A DNA stretch of 64,000 bases from contig OY978526.1 in NCBI GenBank assembly GCA_963854835.1, forward strand, positions 38,416,501 through 38,480,500, read 5' to 3'. This document shows, one piece after another, positions 22,531 through 33,963 of this stretch; within the stretch, counting starts at the first letter, position 1, and the number at the start of each line of letters is the position of its first letter. The notes under the pieces are model-generated. The model did not search any database. It was not told the origin of the DNA and saw nothing but the letters and a program-made list of their open reading frames with translations. This stretch comes from Megamerina dolium. Its lineage: Eukaryota; Arthropoda; Insecta; Diptera; Megamerinidae. The translations under genes were made by a program, and so were the position numbers.

Positions 22531-23121
22531 ATGAAAAAAACAAATATGCCTCGGATAAGGATTACCGCTTTTGTTGATGACCCCTGCAAACGAAAAAAGG
22601 ACAATGATTTACGGATATGCACCTGGAACGTCCGGTCCCTTTATAGGGAGGGTGCCTCTATCCAGCTGGATGATGTCCTCCAAAAATACATAGCTGACAT
22701 CACCGCTCTCCAGGAAATGCGATGGACAGGACAGGGCTGCTCCAAAAGAGCGTCCTGTGACATCTACTACAGTTGCCATGCTGAAAGGCACGAATTAGGA
22801 TGTGGATTTTTGGTCAGCAAGATACTACGACATCTTGTCTCACAGTTCACGCCTGTGAACGAACGGCTGGCCACAATCCGCATCAAGGCAAAATTCTTCA
22901 ACATCAGCCTTATATGTGCCCACGCTCCGATGGATGAGAAGGACAATGTGATCAGGAGTGTCGCGACGCTACCGCAGAGAAAGACGCCGCCTACAGAAAA
23001 CCCCTGCGTGCAGGCGCAACTCGAGCTGTTAAGGAGCGGTACAGAGAGAAAAGGAGTGCAGAGAGACGTCTTTTCAGGCGCAAGAAGAGGGAGTTGGAAA
23101 GACGCGAGTGTGAGGAGATAG
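22531..23121 (+). pseudogene. RTE endonuclease, internally deleted
   Basis: Starts MKKTNMPRIRITAFVDD, continues RICTWNVRSLYREGASIQLD and WTGQGCSKRASCDIYYSCHA up to CAHAPMDEKDNV, then jumps to the sequence that in copy A lies about 630 bp further (AGGAGTGTCGCGACGCTACC). The GDFN and SDH catalytic motifs kept in copy A are therefore absent. After the junction the frame differs from that of the RT domain, so this 196-residue product is a dead end. The join occurs at a short shared sequence (TGATCA/TGACCA), fitting a microhomology deletion. Confidence 0.85.
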
Positions 23122-24878
23122 AGATGTGTACCGACAAGAATGAGACTCGAAAATTCTTTGAAAAGATCAAGCGCCTTAGTGGAGGTTTAAATCCCGGAGC
23201 CTCTTCTTGTAGTGATGGAAATGGGAATCTGGTTACGGATGTCCAGAGTGTACTGAGCCTATGGAGGGAACACTTCTCCACGTTACTGAATGGCGATGCT
23301 ACGAACAATTCCGCCAGTGGAGGAGTTTGCTCGATAACCCCAATTACAGATGATGGTGTTGATATTCCACCACCCGACTATGACGAGGTTGAAACGGCCA
23401 TTTTAAGGCTGAAGAACAACAAAGCTGCAGGTGCTGATGGCCTGCCTGCCGAGTTGTTTAAGACCGGAGGCGATGAGCTGCTCACCCGCATGCACCAGCT
23501 CATAAGCAGAATATGGTCGGATGAAAGCATGCCTGATGATTGGAGGCTCAGTGTTCTCTGTCCTGTACATAAAAAAGGAGACCCCACAATTTGCGCCAAC
23601 TACCGTGGAATAAGTCTCCTGAGCATCGCATACAAGGTTCTATCGAGCGTACTGTGTGAAAGGTTGAAGCCTATGCTCAGCAACCTGATTGGACCGTATC
23701 AGTGTGGCTTCAGACCTGGTAAATCCACCATCGACCATATTTTCACACTGAGCCAAATCCTGGAGAAGACCCAAGAAAAACAGATCGACACACACCATCT
23801 ATTTGTTGATTATAAAGCCGCTTTCGACAGTCCGGTAAGGGATTACCTCTACGCAACAATGTCTGAGTTCGGTATTCCTGCAAAGCTCATTCGACTTTGT
23901 AGAATGACACTGCATAACTCCCGTTGTGCAGTGAAAATTGGGAAGGACCTCTCCGCACCGTTTAATACCGAACGGGGTTTCAGACAAGGTGATTCGTTAT
24001 CATGCGACTTCTTCAATCTTATTATGGAGAAAATAATACGAGCTGCTGATCTACGACATAATGGCACTATTTTCAACAAAAGTGTCATGCTGTTGGCGTA
24101 TGCCGACGATATTGACATAATCGGCATGAACACGCGAGCAGTCAGCGCAGCATTCTCAGAGTTAGAAAGAGAGTCGCGTCGAATGGGTCTTACGATGAAC
24201 GAGGGCAAGACGAAGTATCTAGTGTCAACAAACAAAGAGTCACGGCGTCTTGGACAGCACGTCACTGTTGACAACTACGCTTTTGAAGTAGTAAGGGACT
24301 TTGTCTATCTTGGAACCAGCTTTAACAGCAGTAATGACGTCAGCTTGGAGATCATGCGTAGGATAACTCTTTCTAACAGGTGTTACTTTGGGCTGAGTAA
24401 GCAATTGAGAAGTCGAGCCCTCTCTCGAAGAACGAAAACTACACTCTACAAGTCTCTCATCATGCCTGTCCTAACATATGGCGCTGAAGCCTGGACAATT
24501 TCCACCTCGGCTGAGCGAATGCTTGGGGTTTTCGAGAGAAAAGTCCTACGCAAAATCTTTGGACCTATTTGCGTTGGTGGCGAGTACCGAATAAGGTACA
24601 AGCATGAACTGTACGAGCTGTATGCTGATATTGACATAGTAAAGCGCATCAAAATCCAGCGGCTACGCTGGCTAGGTCATGTCGAGCGAATAGAAGAACA
24701 CGCTCCAGCTAAGAAGGTGTTATATTCGGAACCCGCTGGAGAACGACGCAGAAGAGGAAGACCAAACCTCCGGTGGAAAGACCAAGTACTGGAGAACCTG
24801 ACGGCGCTTGGAATTTCTAACTGGCGCCAGCTAGCGAAGAACAGAGATGGCTGGCGCAGCATGTTATTTTCGGCCTAA
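23094..24878 (+). CDS. RTE reverse transcriptase (594 residues, open)
   Basis: One uninterrupted frame carries the RT fingers and palm in order: LKNNKAAGADGLPAELFKTG, CPVHKKGDPTICANYRGISL, QCGFRPGKSTIDHIFTLSQI, LFVDYKAAFDS (catalytic Asp), GFRQGDSLSCDFFNLIMEKI and the catalytic LLAYADDIDIIGM. The thumb and C-terminal region follow (FVYLGTSFNSSNDVSLEIMR, TYGAEAWTIS, RWLGHVERIEEH, RRGRPNLRWKDQVLENL), an arrangement typical of RTE/BovB proteins. The ATG at 23094 is simply the first in frame; in an intact element this domain would be fused to the endonuclease. Because the endonuclease is lost, autonomous movement is unlikely although the RT itself looks whole. Confidence 0.88.
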   Translation: MERRECEEIEMCTDKNETRKFFEKIKRLSGGLNPGASSCSDGNGNLVTDVQSVLSLWREHFSTLLNGDATNNSASGGVCSITPITDDGVDIPPPDYDEVETAILRLKNNKAAGADGLPAELFKTGGDELLTRMHQLISRIWSDESMPDDWRLSVLCPVHKKGDPTICANYRGISLLSIAYKVLSSVLCERLKPMLSNLIGPYQCGFRPGKSTIDHIFTLSQILEKTQEKQIDTHHLFVDYKAAFDSPVRDYLYATMSEFGIPAKLIRLCRMTLHNSRCAVKIGKDLSAPFNTERGFRQGDSLSCDFFNLIMEKIIRAADLRHNGTIFNKSVMLLAYADDIDIIGMNTRAVSAAFSELERESRRMGLTMNEGKTKYLVSTNKESRRLGQHVTVDNYAFEVVRDFVYLGTSFNSSNDVSLEIMRRITLSNRCYFGLSKQLRSRALSRRTKTTLYKSLIMPVLTYGAEAWTISTSAERMLGVFERKVLRKIFGPICVGGEYRIRYKHELYELYADIDIVKRIKIQRLRWLGHVERIEEHAPAKKVLYSEPAGERRRRGRPNLRWKDQVLENLTALGISNWRQLAKNRDGWRSMLFSA

Positions 24879-24925
24879 ATCGATATTCGGTTGTTATGGC
24901 CACATAAGTAAGTAAGTAAAGTTTA

Positions 24926-27640
24926 CATGCGAAAAATTTAAGGTCTACGCCAACTCTTTCAAATTTTTTCCAAAAAAATGTATGGGGCGACACCACTCTG
25001 CTGTCGTTTTATGCACAGTGAAGTATTATAGTAGCTCAACAAGCAAACGAAAAACATCGATTTTGAAATGAATCCATGGTACATACATGTGTTTATGAAT
25101 GCTGTGCTCGTTAGTTCGCAAATTATACCAAATACACATATAGGTCGAGGTAAACAAAAATGTATATAAAATCTAAAAAAACAAAAAGTCGCTTCACTAT
25201 TTTGACAATTTTATAATTTGTAAAAATATATGGCGGGTTCAAACAAGTGCTGCGGACAAACAAGTAATTTACTCCTGGATAAGAGCATGGAAATTTGAAC
25301 TTATGAAAATTTCATTCAATTTTTTTTGTATTTATTTTAAATCCTAAAAAAAAATATAATATATAAAAGAATTGAATTATGTAATAATAAAATGAAATGA
25401 AGTGAAATATAAATATATTATAAAAAATTTGATCAAATCAGTTCAGGAATCTTAGCATCTATATCATTTTATTCGCACAAACACAACGAGTTTCCGACTA
25501 AAACAAACCTACATTCGTAGACAAATGTATTTCTTAGGAACATTATTATTCTTCAATTCTTCGTTGTGCTACAAATCTAAGCTAAACTAACTTCATATGT
25601 ATCGTAAAAAATAAAACTCAAATTTTCTTACCATTCATTTTGACATTAGTAAGATTTATACCATTGATAGATATGTGTTTTTAAGTAAGGCAGCTGTATC
25701 GATTTGGAAACCTTTGACAAACCTTTGAATTTTTCTTTTTATTCGATAGACAATAAAAAATATGTTTTTGTTTTTGTTCGCTCTTTTTTAATTTATTTTG
25801 TAATATTTTATTCACATATTGATTTTGTTTTGGCTAATTCATAAATACACACACATTTTGTAGACATTTAGAAGTTGAAAAGGTAAAATTGTATTTCCTG
25901 TATGAGTGTATTTTGTGTATGTAATAAGTATATGATTTCTATGTAACTTGTATGGGTTGTTTCCTGAAATTCACTTGTATTTAGACATTGAGTATATGCA
26001 TTGTATTCATTTAATAAACAAAAGCAAAATTTTGGGTTCATAATTTTCTATCCATTAAAGGGATCGGAATAATTGTGAGAAAAATTTGACGAAATGGAAT
26101 TTAGTAATGTAAGAAATATTAAACAAACGTATGTAAACATTTATTTCAAAATCTAAACGTAAAAAGAACACTTTTAACATAAATTCGAATGCCGACTTTT
26201 GCGATTATCTATGCATATGTGTATGTATTTCTTTTGTATATTGTTCCACATTTGATAGGAAAATTATGTAGGAAAGTATCTTTATATAAATTTTATATAA
26301 AAATTTAGATAGAGATAATGCGCTTGGTATTTTCTTCTTTTTCGGTCACCGAAAATGGCATCATTTAATTAATTCAATTACATTTAAAGCTATTTTCTAT
26401 AAGTTTATTATACATACATACATATGTACATTTTTATGTACACATGTATGTATGTATAGCACGAATATGTACCTACCTAGGAATAAGTACATTCATATAT
26501 AAGTATATGGTTAACGTAATTATATCATATTAACTATTTCTACTTTTGTTATACAACATGTTTGATTTTATATTTATTATTAAACATTAACAACATATTG
26601 AATATGAGAGTATTGATTGAATTTGATTTTCAATGTTACGATCGTATGTATGCACGTGTATATGGAGATATGATTTAGTAAATATTCCATGTGTACCCTT
26701 GTATATAGTCGTTTATGTATGTATGTATGTATGTAGGTGTTTGGATGTCATGAGTTCGGTGGGTGTTACTTGTATATGTGGTTCTTATTTTTGTTTTTAC
26801 ATATATATTCCTGTTGTAAGTAGTTGTAGATATACCATACATATGTAGCCGATTTGGGTATGTACGATAGGTATAGATTTTTCATACAAAAAGCGTAGTT
26901 TTATTTTGTGTTCAGAAGCTGTTTACCATTTACTTGTAATTATCAATATGCATACATACATAAGTATTTATTAAATACAAGCTATTATACATATTTTGTT
27001 TATAATTTTATTAAATTTTTAATTTGTTATTTTGTTGATTTTTTTCTTACACAATTTAATTAGGCTAAATTATAAACTCACACTTTAGTAAAAGCTTTTA
27101 TCATGCATACGTACATATGTATGCAGTACACAAGTATTACACATGTCTGTATATGTGTGGTGGATTATTATCATATTAACTATTCATAATTAAATTTGAT
27201 TAAATATCTTTCTCACATCCACACAAACATATGCCATGTTTTATATCAAAAATTTATATTTCAATATATTTAATCTCTTCTAATATAAGCGTATATGTAT
27301 ATTCAAATATTTAATAGATATATGTTTTTATATATTCGAGTATATGTATATTTTTTCTGTTTTATTGTTTCACTTTGATTAATTTTGTTTATACTTACAT
27401 GCATCGCAGTGAATAGTGAAACTGTTCATAATGAAATAAGTTCTTTATCTATGAGCTATTTTACATTCGAATTTCAAGTGGTTTGATATTCCAGAAACTA
27501 TAGGTGGGTTGACATTTATGATCTTAAAATGTCAATCATACGTAAATGAAGTGGCTTTCTTTCTGATTCTTTGCTTAATGTATTCAATAAAATCATTTTA
27601 ATTTTTCTAAACTAATTTCTATGCTACCATACAGTTGATT
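24926..27640. other. AT-rich non-coding region
   Basis: About 2.7 kb without a supportable gene. Contains ACATACATATGTACAT-type low-complexity DNA (26409-26455) and a GTAT microsatellite at 26714-26735. Confidence 0.45.
26714..26735. repeat. (GTAT)n microsatellite
   Basis: Five or so tandem tetranucleotide units are read directly. Confidence 0.85.
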
Positions 27641-27644
27641 CTAG

Positions 27645-28080
27645 ACTCTAAATTGATGTATGGTGTATTTCCCACAGACTCAAAGTAAGACAACCCTTGT
27701 ACCGTTTACAGGGAAACAAAAACTGAAACCAAGAGTATTTTTTGGGAAGAAAATATAACATCAGTCTCCCGATCAGAGAAGAATGGAGAAATTCAGCAGC
27801 AATTCTAAGAGGTTTGGCAAATGTTTTCATTACCGACTGCTCAAAAATCGAGAAAGGTGCTGGTGCTGGTTGACATCTGGCTTAAGACAACAGATGCTTC
27901 TTTGCTATGGGCTGAACGACAATTGTTGTCCATTCGCAAGTTTTCGCCATACATGAAACTAGCGGGATGGATAATTGAGAAGGAATGGCACAAACAACAT
28001 ACTGGAGTCTGCAATGACAGCCAAGCTGTACTAAAGGCCTAGGAAGTCGCACTCACGACTGCAAAGTTTGTCTAAGAATA
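27645..28080 (+). mobile_element. Decayed RNase H domain of a retroelement
   Basis: In one frame the segment reads VFITDCSKIEKGAGAG, matching the first catalytic Asp motif of retroelement RNase H (TDGSK...GAG), and further on VCNDSQAVLKA, matching the later catalytic SDSQAA-type motif; stops and frameshifts lie between. The preceding 170 bp are consistent with the linker before RNase H. I infer a non-LTR element of the I/LOA/R1 kind, because the motif spelling resembles those. Jockey and RTE elements in this window lack RNase H, so it is a different family. Confidence 0.5.
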
Positions 28081-31000
28081 TTATATTATTATATTATATT
28101 ATATATAATAAATCAAGTTTTGCTCCGTCGCATGAAGGAACAGGCTTGAACTTATCTAGCTTGCGGGACATTGTAGTGTTCAATGGAACGAAATGGCTGC
28201 TGCTTCCCTTAGAAAAGTATATCTTTTTTTGTCCAATGTACTCATGTCTGTCAGTCTGACATAATGTTAGGTATCGAAGTTAAGCATTCTACATATTTGT
28301 AATAAACAGTTTCACTAATCACCATACGTTTGTATATTTATATAGATTTTTTTCATTAGTTATTTGCTTTTTCAGTTAGGTAATTATGATAACTAATTCA
28401 AATGATTTTTTTGTGTTTTCATTATATACTGATTTGTATAAAATTTTACATCTCATTTATTTATATAAATATAGTATTTGATTTATTTCATTTTAGTTAT
28501 ATAATACTGACAAATACAAATAGGTATGAGTTTGTATCTATGAATGATTACAATAGTAAACAAAAAATTCGCATTGTTTTTTTTTTTTTATTTTTAACAA
28601 GGAAAAACATATTATTTGGAAATACTCATGTGAACATACTGTGTGAACATATATAGTTATGAATAGGTTCATTAAGTATAGCATATATAGTTATTAAAAT
28701 AGGCCAATTTGAAGTACATTCACTTTTAAGCTCGTATATATTATTGTTTATAATAGCATAAATACATATATAAATAAAGCGACTAAAAAATCAAATTAAA
28801 ATATGGGCTGATTGACATCTATAATTCATCGGTTACATTACAATGCAATATGTACTTGAAGACAACAAAAAAAAAAAAACAGATAGATAAACAACGTATA
28901 GATTATTTTTTTGATGTTCTAGTCAAACAGAAAATAGCTTTTTTAGAAAAATAAGTAAAATTGTGTGTTCTTTTAATATTTTGTGACTTTTTTATGAATT
29001 CATACTAAAACTAATGTATTTTTTAACCTTTATTAAAAAGAAAAATGACTCATGAAAGAAAGCTACTGCTTTCCAAAAGACTTTAAAACACTTTCGATAA
29101 GAAAGAGCAAAAGTAAACAAATCCAATTTTATACAAAGCAACAGGGTTGTGTTGTACTAGTCGCGTATAAAATGAGTAATGTTACCGCATCTAAACTTTT
29201 GCATTTTGCATTTTGGTTGTTAGCCATAATTTGTATAGAGACATAACGTATATATGTATTTAGGGTGGCCAGATAGGCTGGCTTTCTTGAATTGTTCTAA
29301 ATCGTATAACAAACTATTCTGTGGTAAGAATTAGCAATCAATTTCGTTAACATCGGACTTGAATACGATTTATTATGTATGAATAAAAAAAAAATTGAAT
29401 TACTAGTATAATGTTGATAATGAAATTTTGATAACTTAACATGAGACGGTCTGAAATAGCTGGAAACGGTAGAGAATAGTGTAGAACAGTGTGTTGTAGT
29501 GTTATTAACCGTTTAAAATAAGGAAAAACAAAATCTTTGCTTAAAAAACACACTCAGATGCCATACGAAATCTCATAAGATGAGATTTTCTTTCCAAAGC
29601 CTGTTAAGGAATGAAAATCGGTACAGAATTGACTGAGTTCTAGCCACATAAGTGAAGAAAAGAGGCTAAAACCGGTTTTTAACCGTTAGCCAAGATTTTG
29701 GGGATGTCCCGCAATTTCCAAGTATACAGTTTTACTTTACTAGACCAAACCTACAACATTTACTATAACACTTCCCAGCTATTTCAACTTAGTTCTATTC
29801 TGCATCAGAGTGTAATTTTCCGTTTTCACAGAATTTAAAAAATGTTTTTCTCTAGAACTTTTTTTAAATTACACAAAAGGACTAAATATTCCGAAGAAAG
29901 TAGAAAATTACAATTTGCTAGTGTAAAGCTAGTAAATTAAATAAGGCAACATTGAAAAGCTGATAAAATTGCAAATTTAATTTTTATGACAATTACATAC
30001 ATACATATATATGAAACGCATTAACGCATTAACGTTTATTAACGTTTGAAAAAAAACCTCAATTGATAGCTTCCAGTTCAAATCTGGTGCTGTAAATTTG
30101 ATTATTATAACTTGCATTTATGTATAAGAAATGATAGTGAATTTTCGAAAAATTTTCCATTTTGAATTTTGTTCACACTTTGTCTGCGACCAACAAACCA
30201 TTGTAACCTATCTGTGAACCTGTAGTTTTAATTACCACATATATGTATCGGTGGAAAATAGCAATATTATATTGATACATTCTGAAGCATTTTTCATTTA
30301 AATATAAATATTTCTCACTACATTACATGTAAATGTCATACCACAAATAATTACATATAACATTTCACTGTATTACATATATTTCATATGCCATTTTCTT
30401 TTAACAAAGAAACTTTTTTGTTTTAATTTCTCGTATTTCAATTAAGTATATGCATGCATGATTATCATAATTAATATTATATTAACGTCAATTAAGACAA
30501 TTGAAATTAAAAGCATTGGTTAGTTTATATTTTCTAACTACAATATACATACATACATTTCACGCAACATACATACATACATACATACATTTCACGCAAC
30601 ATGAATATTTTGCTTATCAACATTGATTTACGAAATGTGTAGGGACATACATATGAATCTTATAGGGAAATCAGTAACTTAATATCATATGAATACAAAC
30701 TCAACAGTACGAAATTGCTTGTAATCGAAATTAATATTTATCAATTACTAATAATTTTCCTCAACTGCAGTGTCAAATTGAAGAAAAAAAAATATTTTTC
30801 TCAAAACAATATATATGCAAATAGAATTATATAGTATACCGGTGGGAATAAAAAAGCACAATATTGTATTTGAATAAAATGTTTAGTAGTTTTAGAATTT
30901 TCATAATTTGTACAATTTCTTTGACACTGTATATGAATATGTATAGTGTGTATGGCATAGGTATAAATACTGATGCGATATGTGTATGGAAAAAGTTGTT

Positions 31001-31500
31001 ATGTAAGTATAATATTTTTGAATTATAGGTCGTTGCGTTGTTTGTATTTATTGCAATGTTTTTTTTTTCAAAATAAATGCGTTTTTTATATTAAATAGTA
31101 GTAGTTGTGGTAGTAGAATTTAATATGTAGTTGTTTTTATATTTGTATTTTAGTAAAATAGTTACTTTGTGGTATTTTGTGGTTAATTGTGTTGTTGTTG
31201 TTTTTGTTCTCCTAATAGTGGTGGGTATGTTTACATTTGTTTGAGTTTATCTTGCATGATAATACTTGCTTTCATGCAAAAATGTCTATAATTTTTAGTG
31301 TGCATGTGTGTCTGTAACGTTATAAATTTTTCGTATAAAAAATGTGTATATTGAAAATAAAATCAAACAAAAAATAGGGTGAAAAAAAAAAACTACAAAT
31401 TGTTTCACTTCACATGTTTCATTAAAGAATTTACTAACTATTAATATCAAATATATGACACATTGAACAATTTCCAAGTATCATATGCTCTATGTAAGTA
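28081..31500. other. AT-rich non-coding region
   Basis: No coding frame with recognisable content. A tandem-like duplication of ACATACATTTCACGCAAC occurs at 30549-30600. T/A runs are frequent. Confidence 0.45.
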
Positions 31501-31530
31501 GATGCGTGTGCGTTTCAATACAAATCCATA

Positions 31531-31536
31531 TTTATT
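31531..31536 (-). terminator. AATAAA poly(A) signal of the minus-strand gene
   Basis: AATAAA on the minus strand lies about 14 nt after the TGA stop at 31550-31552. This gives a very short 3' UTR with cleavage expected near 31505-31520. Confidence 0.5.
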
Positions 31537-31549
31537 TCCAATAGGCTGC

Positions 31550-32528
31550 TCAATTATTTATTTCATGACACACTTCCATATAGTCGGGGTCATGCATAAT
31601 ACCCTTAATCATATCCTTGAGCATTGTGTAGCGTGGAAATATCGGATACATCTTAGAGCTGCCATATTCCTCCTGCAAATATATGGGTTCAGGCATGAAA
31701 TATAGTATTAGTATACCTGCTTTAGTCGTGTATGCATAACTCACCTTTAGAACACGTATTAAATGTCTCAGTCCCAAGTACTTTTTTAACAGTCTGTATA
31801 GGTCATTAATGAGCTGTGTGTTCTCATGCTCGATTTGTGCAGTTGTCATAACTGAAAGAGATGCCTGATAACTGAATTCTATTTCACTCGGTCTCTTCCT
31901 GTGTAACTTACGATCAAGCCGTTCCATACGTTCTCTACGCTCGGCCGCCTCTTCGGCCAGCTTGGCAGATGTTTTAACACCTTCACCGGATTTTTGTGTT
32001 TTCTCCATAATGGAACAGGCGCGCATTACATAGGAGGGTACCGTTTCTTGTTTCTCCTGTTTCGGTATATCGATAAGTGTCCAATATTGCGTTTCGAGAC
32101 GAATGACATCCTAGTGAGAGTAGTTAAATGCAAGTAATATGTTCAATATTGATTTTCTTGCTGTCCAATCCAATATCAATTAAACTCACCTTAATCATTA
32201 ATTTGAGCATTGGATAACGCTGGAAGATATTACGTTGACTCTTTGAATCGCCATATTTATTCATTAGTGTGATTAGTGCCTTTTTGGCTGTCTCATAGGA
32301 TTCCTCCAAGCGCAAACGTAAAGCTCTCAGTCTCTCATTGGTCTCAATGACCTCCTCACGACTCATGCCACCTGTAAAGTTGTAGTTTTTGTTTAATTAA
32401 AATATTTACTATTTTATGAAATAAATGTAATAAATTATCACGAAATATACTTGGAGCTCCTTCGTCTTTAACATCCTGTACAATGCGTCGTACACTCTGT
32501 GTGAATTTTCCTACAAAATTTGTTGTCG
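31550..32528 (-). CDS. Unrecognised charged helical protein, 3' four exons (partial)
   Basis: Four minus-strand exons join with matching phases: 32528-32451, 32371-32190, 32110-31745 and 31672-31550, giving about 249 residues ending CHEINN-stop. All junctions are GT..AG, with an AATAAA 14 nt past the stop. The first visible exon (TNFVGKFTQSVRRIVQDVKD) starts in mid-codon after TTTACAG, so at least one upstream exon is missing; I could not find it. The protein is rich in Glu, Lys, Arg and Leu. Segments SREEVIETNERLRALRLRLE and AEEAAERRERMERLDRKL look like coiled coil. A repeated motif, QRYPMLKLMIKDV near residue 79 and PRYTMLKDMIKGI near 222, suggests internal duplication. I do not recognise the family; there is no signal peptide or membrane segment in the visible part. 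Confidence 0.75.
31673..31744 (-). other. 72-nt in-frame intron with no stop codon
   Basis: The last intron of the minus-strand gene has a consensus donor (GTGAGT) and acceptor (TTTGCAG). It is exactly 24 codons long and open in frame (VSYAYTTKAGILILYF...), so retention would add 24 mostly hydrophobic residues without a frameshift. I treat it as an intron because both splice sites are strong. Confidence 0.6.
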
Positions 32529-32599
32529 CTGTAAATAAAGAACAAAGAAAAAATAAAATAAAAAAATCATAGAAGCACAAACAAAAAATTACCATCGTA

Positions 32600-33030
32600 T
32601 TTTATATATTAATGGCTATGCTGAATATATAAAAATATGCATTTAACTTTGGTAATAGACCAAATTAAGTGTATGGAAACTGCTCGTACACCATCATTTA
32701 TTGTGAAAATGTGGCAGAATTGAGCAGTAACCGCTAAAACCAACAACATAATATTGCTGGCAAATATATTCTACGATTCACTTGGAAATAATCCGTCTAT
32801 TGAAGTTTTCCGTGGAAAGTCAGATCATTATGCCGTTGCAAATCGAATTTGAACATTCTATTTTGTTGATTACTGGTACAAGAACTGAACTGAATTACAT
32901 ATATAATATACTAATAAAATAGCGAAAGAAATACAGAACTTTAAACCCCTAAACTACAAACTCTATTAAATAGCTTTAAACCTCAAAAAATCCTATTTAA
33001 TTTAATTTTAAAAACACAGACACCAATTAT
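32600..33030. other. Non-coding region upstream of the visible exons
   Basis: No first exon with phase matching 32528 was found here. The missing 5' exons may lie further to the right or beyond recognition by eye. Confidence 0.35.
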
Positions 33031-33035
33031 TACTT

Positions 33036-33124
33036 AATGGCCGGCGGCGGGTTCGAACTCGCATCATCATCACCAAAATCTTCTTTCTGTTGTAGTACGC
33101 TTCGCCTAACACACTCGGATATCG
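33036..33124 (-). repeat. tRNA-like remnant (possible tRNA-derived SINE or tRNA pseudogene)
   Basis: On the minus strand, GAGTGTGTTAGGCGAAGCGT is followed about 30 nt later by GCGAGTTCGAACCCGCCGCC, which has a T-loop/B-box core (GTTCGAACCC) and an acceptor-like end GGCCA. The T stem does not pair well and no complete cloverleaf forms, so this is not a working tRNA gene. The spacing would suit a long-variable-arm (Ser/Leu) type. Confidence 0.35.
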
Positions 33125-33199
33125 CAGCAGACAACCACCTATATGCTTAATGTTGAATTTGAGTGATTCAACTATAAAATAACAAAACAAATGTACGGA

Positions 33200-33708
33200 A
33201 CACAATTTTGCTTTATAGCGTAGGTACGTTTAAACGTTTGTAGTAGAGTTTGTATTGTTTGTACAAACAATCTTGTAGGGGACATTTTTCTCTTTTTGTT
33301 CTCACAAATACTTGACAAAAAAATTTTTTTTTCTGTCTGTAGAGAAACACTGACAAAGTAATATTTATATGTGGAAATACATATTGAGAGTAAAAATTGT
33401 TAAAAATAATATTTTGGAAATAAATATTTCCTTATGGAAATTGCCACTTACTTTCGAAATTTACTAAATAAGAATATTACTCAAGTACATACGTGACGAC
33501 GCACGCACGATCTAACGCAATATTCTCATTTGAATATTTACTCGAACGCAATTTCTACGGTATTACCAGGTGGTAAAAAATATAAAATGTAATAAGTATT
33601 CTGATAATAAATTAAACAAAACAAATATTAGGAAGAATTATAGCGTTTTATTTTATAAAAAAATGTAATGTTTTTAATTTACATTTCTCTAATGATAGAA
33701 TAAATATA
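33200..33708. other. Non-coding spacer
   Basis: AT-rich, no coding frame; nothing recognisable. Confidence 0.4.
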
Positions 33709-33712
33709 TAAA

Positions 33713-33963
33713 TGGTGTAACGCACAAATGTGTTAAGCGCAATTTTTGGTCAAAATGGGTTATGACTACCAAACAATAGCTTGTCATCGGTATATTCGTA
33801 TTGTATAAAGGAATGTGATAAATATTGAACATGCATATTCTACCTTAATAATATAAAAATTAAGTATTGTACTATACTATAGCATAGAAAACTTTAAATT
33901 TTGTCTCCTGAAACATTTTAAATTTGTCACTTAACACATTTGTCACATTTGTGCGCTACACCA
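33713..33963. mobile_element. MITE-like element 1 (251 bp, TAAA flanks)
   Basis: The ends are inverted repeats: left TGGTGTAACGCACAAATGTG, right (reverse complement) TGGTGTAGCGCACAAATGTG, one mismatch in 20. A further inverted match (TTAAGCGCAA/TTAAGTGACAA) lies inward. Both sides are flanked by TAAA (33709-33712, 33964-33967), a possible 4-bp target duplication. There is no coding content, so this would be a non-autonomous DNA element moved in trans. I cannot assign a superfamily; AT-rich flanks make the duplication length uncertain. Confidence 0.65.

Larger units (their letters stand above)
22480..24925 (+). mobile_element. RTE-clade non-LTR retrotransposon, copy B
   Basis: Plus-strand element starting with the leader shared with copy A (GGTTAGAGGTTGTGCGTTGG), an endonuclease with an internal deletion, an intact reverse transcriptase frame, and a 3' end GGCCACATAAGTAAGTAAGT. 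A short tandem-repeat tail instead of poly(A) is characteristic of RTE elements. Relative to copy A about 630 bp of the endonuclease are missing. No target duplication was identified by eye. Confidence 0.88.

Noticed and set aside
23799..24862. Several minus-strand frames opposite the RTE RT
   Set aside because: They are antisense shadows of a continuous 594-codon RT frame with all catalytic motifs.
30541..30600. Possible CRISPR-like or satellite array of ACATACATTTCACGCAAC
   Set aside because: There are only two units and they sit in a tetranucleotide ACAT tract; a local duplication explains them.
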